In this document: piece after piece, positions 56,084 to 64,000 of the stretch
Numbering within the stretch: position 1 is the first letter of the stretch
How the letters are laid out: each line of letters begins with the position of its first letter
NCBI GenBank assembly: GCA_050084985.1
Contig: JBITNC010000001.1
Coordinates: 69,626,001 to 69,690,000 of the forward strand
Direction: 5' to 3'
DNA length: 64,000 nt
Origin: Nageia nagi
Lineage: Eukaryota > Pinophyta
The notes under the pieces: model-generated
Database searches by the model: none
What the model was told of the DNA's origin: nothing
What the model saw: the letters and a program-made list of their open reading frames with translations, nothing else
Translations under genes and position numbers: made by a program

Positions 56084-57965
56084 ATTATTCTTTTAGAATT
56101 GCACTCTAAAGATAGGGTAACATTATGTCATTCTTTATTCCTTCATCCCTTTCAAATAAACCCACTCTTAATTCTCATTTCTTACTTCCATTTCATATTT
56201 TTGTAAATATTGAAAGTGATCTTTATTCTTTGTACCTAGTTAATTTTATCAAATTTTGTTTATGTTTAGGTAGTTTTAGGTGCTATCAATAGTCTAGGTG
56301 CTATCTATGTATATAAGTCTTAAACATTTTATTTTATAGTTTAATTGCTATCTTGTTCAAAATCAGGTGTTATCATAAGTCTTGAAAGTTGATCATAGCC
56401 AAATTAGGTATTTTTTGGTAATTGTACATAGGTTTGAGGTCATAAGGCATTATCATTATATCAAAGTCATATCTAGGAAGTGATGTAGTATGTCCAAGAA
56501 ATGCCATAGCATGTAAAGAAAGTAAATGTCTAATTTTGATCTAGGTATTATAGAAGTCTAGGTCTTTCTGGGAAGTATTGTAAATATGAGTCTCTATCGA
56601 GTCAAATTACCAATGGGTAATGTTATAAAGCTCATAGATTTTCAAAGAGAAAGTTCTACTATACATCCAAAATTAGCAAGAGATATTTTTTAAAGTGCAT
56701 CCTCTAGAGCTTGTTGATTTTGAGTGATTATGTCATATGTTTTTGTCTGAAATAGGTAGGTGCTAAGATGATCATCAATAAGAAATTTTTATGATATATA
56801 TTTTAGGGAGTTCATATTTCAAAAGCTCATCAATTTTGAGTGATGACATCAAACATTTTATCAAAAATTGGTGGGTGTTAAAGTAAGTCTCTACCATCAA
56901 GAAACCCTACCAAAGGTAAATAAAGCCTGCTATACTAAAATATAAATAATGAGTTAAGTAGAACTCATAAATCCACTTAATCATGAGTATTTGATCCTTG
57001 GGTCTCTATCAATGTATCAATTACAACTCATTTCCATATGATAGTAGCAGTTCTTCCTTTGATATCAATGATACACCCTTCATTACCCTCACTACTCCAT
57101 GTAACCCAGAGCTACAGTAATCATCATAAATGGTTTTAAAAGAGTTAGATGGATACCAAAAGAGCACAAAGATAAACTATGCCAATCAAGCTGATGGACC
57201 ATACCCTCATAATTAGCTATATTTGTAGCATGGTGTAGTAAATAACAAATCAAAGGGATTGCAATTGGGAAGTACAACAATTCAAAAATAATAAAATACT
57301 CAATCATTATGCAATTTAGCATAATTGTAATTATAAATTGTACATTTGTAAATAGTTATTTAGGATATTTTTAGTTAATGGAGTAATTAAGTGCAATAAT
57401 GGTGAACAACCACCCAATTGTAAATATGAACATATAAATAGAGGACTATTATAGGTCTAAAAGGTTGAACATTCTAGCAAATTTGCCTAGTGTGTGAAAT
57501 GATTTCATGTGTGATAAACAATGCAATGATGCTTTTCCCTTCACATTTTATGGATATTTGTTATGTTTTGTAAATGTTGGGCATGAAGTATTGTCTTAAG
57601 TTGTGGGTATGTATTATTATTACTAAACCTTAAGAATAAGATAGTCTTCTATTCTTATTCTTGGCTATGGATTACTACCTGCACTGTGATGCCCATGTTA
57701 GTTAATGTTTATTTGATTTCTTTGTTTAATATGTTTATTTTTCCTATTACTCATATTTCTATCTCTTTCTAATTAATTTTAACCTTTACCATAGATAGGA
57801 ATTGACCTATAACCCAAAGATTGTCCAGAAAACCCCAATGAGCGCACTATCCTACCATTTTTTGCTTTTTCAAGGACCTACTATCATGGAAAATGGACAA
57901 CATGACAAGACCAAACCCTTGAGGTTACATTATATTGATCAACACTAATCTAAGGTACACATTAA
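56084..57965 (+). repeat. X4 5' LTR
   Basis: It begins TATTATTCTTTTAGAATTGC and ends near GATCAACACTAATC. It is more diverged from the X2 LTR but keeps the order: two units of the GATTTTGAGTGATxATGTCA repeat (near 56708 and 56824, 116 apart), TATAAATAG at 57433, and the AAxCCTTGAGGTTACATTAT end block. The 3' boundary is approximate. Confidence 0.75.
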
Positions 57966-58585
57966 TGTTTTTCATTAATCTCTTCCTTCTTCTTCTCAAG
58001 TAGTTATACCAATATATGTCCAATATCATAATCCTAATCCTTCATAAACATATGTTGGTACTTAAAATAGGGGGATTACCCCCACTCAAACATATTTACG
58101 ATATTTTTAATAAGTCCATGATCCATCACTTAGAAAAACTCAATTTCCTTCTCAAGGTTTGCAAAATTAATTGGCTCATGGGTTTGTAGGTCAAACCTAT
58201 CATACAACTCAAGTGAGTGTTTCCCTTACACAACCAACTTATCAAATTCAAGGGAAAACACAAGTAACAAATTATCAACAAGGTCCAAGTCATCAAGTGG
58301 TTGGGTATTTTCCACCTTCTACTTTTAATGATTAAATTATAAATAATTTGCATGAGATGGAACAAAGACTCAATGATTAAGGCAAGGCCAAGATATTGTA
58401 TGGATCAATTCGTAATGAGCCAATCCATCCATCTATTCCAATCAAGTATTTTTATTATAATTTTGAAATTCTAAATATGGATAAGTTTAAAGGAAAATAA
58501 GGTCCAAAATAACATCAAGGTAATTTAAGTATTCTTGTTATATCATAACCAATGATGATTTTCTTGTTATTCTTGCATAACCATA
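57966..58585 (+). pseudogene. X4 gag fragment, truncated
   Basis: Around 58330-58540 a frame with stops reads INNLHEMEQRLND, GKAKILYGSIRNEPIHPSIP and NMDKFKGK. This is the gag entry also seen in T1 (NEPIHPSVP, ESFKGRED). So X4 has an LTR of the X family but a gag start like T1. The sequence ends inside gag at the next LTR. Confidence 0.65.
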
Positions 58586-60370
58586 TTTTGAAAGGGGTAA
58601 AATTATTTATATTCTTCATTCTTTCATTTATTCATTCATTCCACAACAAAACCCCGTCTTTAATTCCCACTCCTTATTCCTTTTCTTTTTTTGTAAATAC
58701 TTGTATGTATTTAGTCTTTACTTAATAATCTTGTATATTATTGAGTCTTGTTGAATAAAGTTATTCAAAATCACCATTTTGTTATATGGTGGGTATTGTT
58801 TGTAAATAGTCTAATGAGTCATGTCTAGGATCTATGTATAGGCCATAAGATGAAGAGTGTCAATTTTGTAAAATAGGCTAAGTCATTCCAAGTCTTGTTT
58901 CCTAGTGTTATTGTATAAATTATACTTGTATATCTAAAGTCAAGTCAAGGTCTTATCTTGATTCTTGTTACTTAAGTTTCAATCTTGTATAGTCTAAGGT
59001 TATGTTTGGGCACTATTGTACATAGCTATTAATTTTTTGTCAAGTCACATAATGGGCATTATCACAAGAGTTAGTTGAAATAGAGCCCATGAAAATCTAA
59101 GGGTGATGTCATATTATTCTATAAAAATTAGTGGGCACCAACAAGTTCAATAGTGGGTGTTTCTGATAGTTACTTAAGATGGGTGATGTTTACAACTCTT
59201 CATTTAGTATACCCTACCAATTTTGAGTGATGATGTCACACTTTTAAACAAAAATTGGTAGGTGATAAGATGCTCAGATATTTAGAAACCCTCATAAAGG
59301 TATAATAAGATCTACTAGGGAGAAATAAATACTATAAGAAGAGATAAACACCCAGTTCCACTTAATATAGAGTGCATAACCTTTAGGACTCTATCAACAT
59401 GTTGACTCCAACTCATTTCCATGTGGCAAAATAGTTCATTCTTATGTTTGAATGGTTACATCTTCCTTCATACTTATAGTAGTTGACACCAACTATAGCA
59501 TAAGCATGTAATGATTATATAGGGTTGTTGGCTAATCGATTGATTAATTAACTTAACTATACATACAAAGATGGCAAATTATACCTCATAAATACAACAA
59601 CAATTCAGATGTGCCATAGTCAAGAGACAAAGGATGACTGATTAAGGCTAGATTAGTACATGATTAAAGATCTATAAATTTCAATAATAAATGTGCATTG
59701 ATACCATAATCCATAATTTAGTCACAAACTATACATTTTCATGTACATGATTGTAAATATTTAGTTTCATTTAGTTCTTATTCAATATGGTAGTTGTAGT
59801 TATTAATGGTGGACAACCACCCATTTGTAGATAGAACATTATAAATAGTAGAATATTAAAATTCCAAAAGGTCAGATATTTTAGAAAACTTTCTTAGTGT
59901 GAGAAGTGTTTTCATATATGATAATACAATACTATGGTATTTTTTTCTTTGCAATTTGTGGCTATTATCTTGTTTCATAATTGTTATGTATGAAGTATTA
60001 TCTTAAGTTGTGGTTATTTATTGCAATTATGAGACCCTAAGAGTGAGATAGTTATTCTATTCTTAATCTTAGAAATGGATTACTATCTATATAGTAATTC
60101 CCATGCTAATTAGTTATAGTTTGCTTTTAGTATTTTAGTTCTTAATCTCTTTTTTTTACTCTTTACCTCTTTTATCTCTTTCTAGATACTTTTGACCTCT
60201 TTCATAGATAAGAACCAACCTATAACCTGAAGATTGAGAAGAAAACCCCCACAAGTGCATTGTAATACTAGCTTATGTTCTTTCAAGAACCCTATTGCTA
60301 TTAGGAAATGGAGAACTATACCAGACCAAACCTTTAGGTTACATTATATTGATCAATATTAGTAAGTTCA
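58586..60370 (+). repeat. X5 5' LTR
   Basis: The start is partly deleted (TATTTTGAAAGGGGTAAAAT aligns with the X4 LTR start minus about 15 bases). It keeps two diverged GTGATGxxGTCA repeat units (near 59090 and 59210), TATAAATAG at 59840, and ends AAGTTCA directly before the primer site. Confidence 0.78.
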
Positions 60371-60390
60371 TTTTTGGCATGCTTGATAGG
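60371..60390 (+). promoter_or_regulatory. X5 primer binding site
   Basis: TTTTTGGCATGCTTGATAGG, the best preserved copy of this site in the X family. It resembles the T1 site in place and in the TTTTTGGCA start. The tRNA is not assigned. Confidence 0.65.
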
Positions 60391-60731
60391 AATTGAGCAA
60401 AGATCCAAATCATTTGGGTGTGAATAAGCTAGATAACTATGTTTGGTAGGATATCACCTTGTGCTTTAAATATTATAAGGTTTAGTAAACCTTATTGATG
60501 AGTTTGCTATCATACTAGTTAATTTTTTGAACCCTATCACCTCTAGTTCATAGATTTACTAGAAGTAGTGTCAAAAATTTCTCTAGACAACCTAGATTTC
60601 AAGAGTTGTTAGTTACTCAAAGGAGGACTAGGTGAAAGACTTTTTGAACTCTATCCCTATAAATTCTTCTAAGAGCTATCCCATTAACAACTATATTTGA
60701 CTCTATCTAGTAAAATTTTTCACCTGATACT
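60391..60731 (+). pseudogene. X5 leader and gag start
   Basis: Residues VKNFSRQPRFQELLVTQRR are visible near 60570-60630 in one frame, matching PRFQE near 34520 in X2. Then the frame is interrupted by the solo LTR at 60732. Confidence 0.6.
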
Positions 60732-61197
60732 TGATGGAATTGAAGGATTCCATAAACCAAGATCTCCTTGAATCTTTTCCAATAAATCTAAATTCAACCA
60801 TCTAATCAAAGTAATAATCAATCACACAAATGATAACACATCATGTATAATGGTTCCTCCAACTCTTGAGAGTACATCCACTTTAAATCATCTCTTCTAT
60901 TACTTTCTTACAAGATAACTCTTCTACAAATTCTCAAGAATTCTTCTACAAAGCTCCTACAAGAGCATTCCTACAACTATACAAGACAAGCATTACCATT
61001 CTTCATCAAGATACATAATGAAAGGGAGAATCTCTCTATTTATAAGAAGAAACCCACCCTTTAACCTTCGTTTAACCCAAGGGTAAGGTTAAAGGTGTTT
61101 CTATATTTATTCCTTTAATTCTTTAAGGTATATAAAGATACTTTAAGCATTAAGTGAATTTATATTAAAAAGAAATATTACAGTACAATTTCTAACA
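60732..61197 (-). mobile_element. Solo LTR of a copia-type element, 466 bp
   Basis: On the plus strand it starts TGATGGAATTGAAGGATTCC and ends TTTCTAACA, so it lies in minus orientation. It is flanked by ATACT on both sides (60727-60731 and 61198-61202), a perfect five-base duplication. There is no internal region, so the element was reduced by LTR-LTR recombination. The sequence is related to the K LTR (30955-31406). It contains a TATTTATAAG-type TATA region near 61037. Confidence 0.93.
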
Positions 61198-61202
61198 ATA
61201 CT

Positions 61203-62480
61203 ACTAGTTCAAACATTGCTTAACTTGCCCCTATAGATTTTCCTACTTGGTATAATAGTCATTCCTTAATAGTTCCTACTAATTCCCCAACTATTCCTAA
61301 GTAGCTTTTAAAGTTTTTCCTAAATATGATGGGTTAGGAAAAAGGCCTTATGAGCATTGTTAAGATGTATCTCTTCTGCAATCAAGCTTCTATATTATAG
61401 ATAAACTACCATGACCAAGTTATTATCACATTTTTTTGAAGGAAAAGTTACTAAATGGTTTAGAATCTCACTTATTAGTTAATAAATACATGGGGAGAGC
61501 TATGTCAAATTTTAATTAAGTAATTTGCTAAATATGGTGATGATAGCACCTTTTTGAGCCTCATAGGATGTATCAAAAGATACCTCCATGAGTTTGTAGA
61601 TGATTTCAATATAAGATTTGAGAAAAATTGGAAGTACATTCCAATAAGGGTCAAACTAACAAATACTCAAGCCTTGGTATACTATAGAAAAACATTTCAC
61701 CCATATCTAAATGTATTAATTGTTATATATGAGATACTTTTCCAGATGTTTATCAGATAACTAAAACTGTTGAACATACCTTGTTATCTTATGAAAAAAT
61801 GCAATTAAAATCCATTATGCCCTTGTTTTCTAATTTACCTCTAAAGTAAGCTCCATTATAGATTCCTCATGCAAGGATTCTAGCTTTTCCACCTCATCCT
61901 CCTAAACTAAGCTTAGAACTAAGTACTAGCACTCCCAGCTCTTGCATCTACAAGTATAAGTACTAGTTCTAACTCACAAGAGGAGGAAAGGATAAGATAG
62001 CTGGAGATAGCTATTAGGAACTTCATAAATAAGCTCACTTTATAAGAGAGGTAAAATCAAGGATTCAAGTATATAAGATATGATAATTAATATCAGATAA
62101 GGTTACAATCAAGAAATAACCAACAAAAATAGCATCCTACTCCTAAAGCTATAAAAAATGTAGTTATGGCTAGTTTTGTAGAGAGTGATGCTATGGGTAT
62201 TATGAAATAGTGTCCTCCTTGTTCTACTCCATAATTTTCAAACTCATGTGTACTATATCAACACCAATATCCAAGCTTATGTTATGACTAAATGGTGTAA
62301 CCTATGTTAGATCTTATTGTAAAACTTACTATGGTCAATTTTTAGGTTCTTAGTTATGCTAGAGAATAAGCCAACTGTGTTCAAACTAGAGCTTCCACTT
62401 AAGCAACTTTGCAGCAAGCCTAAGTCATTCAACAAAATTAGCAACCCATTATAGGTCAACTTGATCCAAAGGGAGCTATG
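61203..62480 (+). pseudogene. X5 gag
   Basis: After the solo LTR: PIDFPTWYNSHSLIVPTNSP, then frame changes, INTWGELCQILIK and the open stretch 61554-61760 (SLIGCIKRYLHEFVDDFNIR, FEKNWKYIPIRVKLTNTQAL). The knuckle is near 62195-62260 (CPPCSTP, stop, FSNSCV), again fitting C-x2-C-x3-(H)-x4-C with the His codon replaced by a stop. Then TMVNF and a Q-rich linker. Same order as X2 and X1. Confidence 0.8.
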
Positions 62481-62926
62481 TTCCTATGTATCAACCATAT
62501 AATCAAGTAAATCAACTTCCAAGTCATTCAAATCAAGTTTCACAAGGCCTAGGTAATGTTGCTTATTTTGTTAGAAATCTCACTCAAACCATAAATGAAG
62601 CTTTGGAAAAAGAGAGACCTGCTCCATTAAGATATTATTTCATAATTAAACATCATAAGGAGAAGGTCTACTCAATAATTTAGATCTTATTAGGCCATTG
62701 AAACAAGTAAGTTAGCCTCTTATGTTCCATATAATATAGTGGAAGAATTGAAAAGAGTACCTACTAAAATGATAATGTTTAATGCATTAAGCATTCCAAG
62801 TCAAATTGACCTTTTGCAAGAAGCTTTGAAAATTAAGAATAGTAAAAAAAGAGCTAATGAGGGAAATGTAGTATTTACAAATGTTGATGATGTCCCTCCA
62901 GCTCCTATAGGTATAAGAAGACCTTG
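62481..62926 (+). pseudogene. X5 gag-protease linker
   Basis: 62486-62683 reads YQPYNQVNQLPSHSNQVSQG and TQTINEALEKERPAPLRYYF. 62739-62927 reads MEELKRVPTKMIMFNALSIP and onward through NSKKRANEGNVVFTNVDDVP. It corresponds to 348-121 (minus) of X1 and 36180-36340 of X2. Confidence 0.82.
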
Positions 62927-63500
62927 ACCTTTTTATCTATCCTTTAGATTAGAAGGTTGGATATTTAATAATTGTATGATAGATACTAGAGCTACTAGTA
63001 CTGTTATTGCAAAAGCTATTGCAAACAAGATGGAATTGTATATAAATTGATGCATAGATGGAGTCATACAACTAGATTATTCCCTTGTAGATGTGATTGG
63101 TAGTGTTAAAGGAGTTTCCATAACCATAAATGCATTCCATAATATTTGTGTCATTTAGGTTATTATTGTAGTTGATCTTACATCTCTCTTTGGGATCTGC
63201 TTGTTTAAAGAATTTACTACCAAGTTGGAAGGGTATTTAGCCCTAGATTACACACACCTCCTACTTCTATTCTAGAACATGCATGTCAAAATCCCAAATG
63301 AGGGTACCAAAATGTCCATCTTAAGAAGATATTTGAAAACAATTGTATGAATGATCCTGAGTAAGTAGAGACATTTGAAAGGGATCCATTCATGGAATCA
63401 CTGCTAACTATAAAAATTATTTTAGCAAATGATCTTAATTTTTAGGTCACTAACATTGGCATGGGAAACTATTGTGTATTTAAAAATTTTCATCCAATCT
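62927..63500 (+). pseudogene. X5 protease
   Basis: FRLEGWIFNNCMIDTRATST, VDVIGSVKGVSITINAF and YLALDYTHLLLLF in one frame with stops. The active site reads D-T-R-A as in X2 instead of D-[ST]-G-A. The spacer up to 63500 has ESLLTIKIILANDLNF, matching the X2 spacer. Confidence 0.8.
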
Positions 63501-63935
63501 TAGTCATAACTAAAAGAGAACATGAAGTATGGATGATGTTCTTTAATGGGGCTAGATGTAAATATAGTTGCAGAGCTGGTATTATCTTCAAGTCACCTAA
63601 GGGCATATGAGAAGATTCTCATTTAGATTCACATGGATTTACACCAATAATGTTGTTGAGTATGAAGCCATATATTTGGAGCTATCTAAAGCTATCAACA
63701 TAGGTATCATATGCTTAGTATTTCATGGTGATTCTCATCTAGTTATTAATCAAGTTAAAGACAAGATTAGTACAAGGCATCACTACCTCAAAACTTATAG
63801 GAATAGGATATAGGACTTCTTAGAATCTTTACTGGCTATCAATTTTATCTCTATTCCTAGAAAGTATAATCCAATTATTGATGCACTTACAAGAAAAGGA
63901 GCACATTTCAACCATGTTCATCATAAGAGAGGTAG
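63501..63935 (+). pseudogene. X5 RNase H directly after protease
   Basis: REHEVWMMFFNGARCKYSC at about 63517-63575 (first catalytic Asp read as Asn). Then 63607-63813 reads FTWIYTNNVVEYEAIYLELS, FHGDSHLVINQVKDKIS and HHYLKTYRN, followed by ISIPRKYNPIIDALTRKGAH. Glu (VEYE), Asp (HGDS) and Asp (IDAL) are kept. This is a better copy of the GDS motif than in X2 or T1. It shows that the RNase H before RT is a family feature, not a local rearrangement. The RT would lie beyond the window end. Confidence 0.88.
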
Positions 63936-64000
63936 CTATGGAGTCAAAGTTTTGTGTAGGCCATTTGTACTTAACATTATAAATTTTTTGTAGGTATTTG
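63936..64000 (+). pseudogene. X5 spacer after RNase H, cut by window end
   Basis: YGVKVLCRPFVLNIINFL matches the X2 spacer (RVKV, CRPSIPDVANF at 37390-37435). The element continues beyond the window. Confidence 0.7.

Noticed and set aside
1-64000. tRNA, rRNA or other structural RNA genes
   Set aside because: I found no cloverleaf or conserved rRNA segment by eye. The only tRNA-related words are primer binding sites of retrotransposons.

Overview
The window looks like a stretch of nuclear DNA from a seed plant with a large, repeat-rich genome. It is AT-rich and I see no host gene, no RNA gene and nothing prokaryotic. Essentially all of it can be read as nested, decayed transposable elements. 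Plant origin is supported by Ty3/gypsy elements of Tat/Ogre type (second archaeal-type RNase H, very large size), an antisense plant mobile domain ORF, Ty1/copia elements primed by initiator Met-tRNA, a CACTA transposon and a small hairpin MITE. The species cannot be told from the sequence.

Layout. 1-501 and 18525-22134 are the two halves of one old minus-strand gypsy element (X1). It was split by element T1 (507-18519), an 18.0 kb Tat/Ogre-like retrotransposon with 841 bp LTRs, a perfect 5 bp target duplication (AGTAG), primer site and polypurine tract. T1 reads LTR, leader, coiled-coil/gag, protease, G-patch-like stretch, RT, RNase H, second RNase H, integrase, an unassigned sense ORF with a duplicated domain, tandem repeats, an antisense plant mobile domain ORF, LTR. 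22135-24288 holds a decayed plus-strand gene of unknown type, followed by a 140 bp hairpin MITE. 24429-31406 is a minus-strand copia element (K); its RT is interrupted at the catalytic motif by a 1.67 kb CACTA element. 31407-32445 may be the relic of another LTR with its primer site.

From 32446 to the window end lies a chain of same-strand gypsy elements with related 1.8 kb LTRs: X2 (32446-44764), X3 (from 44765), X4 (from 56084) and X5 (from about 58586). Each internal region is cut short where the next LTR begins. X2 and X5 carry an RNase H domain between protease and RT, a different place from T1. The X3 LTR is split by L (45700-53968), an 8.3 kb LTR element with no recognisable coding. 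A solo copia-type LTR with a perfect target duplication sits in the X5 gag (60732-61197).

Nothing here is likely to be active: all polyproteins carry stops and frameshifts. Substitutions are mostly transitions, as expected for methylated, silenced plant repeats. The best candidates for something undescribed are the duplicated-domain ORF of T1 (11259-12484), the RNase H between protease and RT in X2/X5, the antisense plant mobile domain frame of T1, and the exact 100 bp repeat array in the X-family LTRs, whose copies look like deaminated forms of one bZIP-type site. All numbers given are hand counts.
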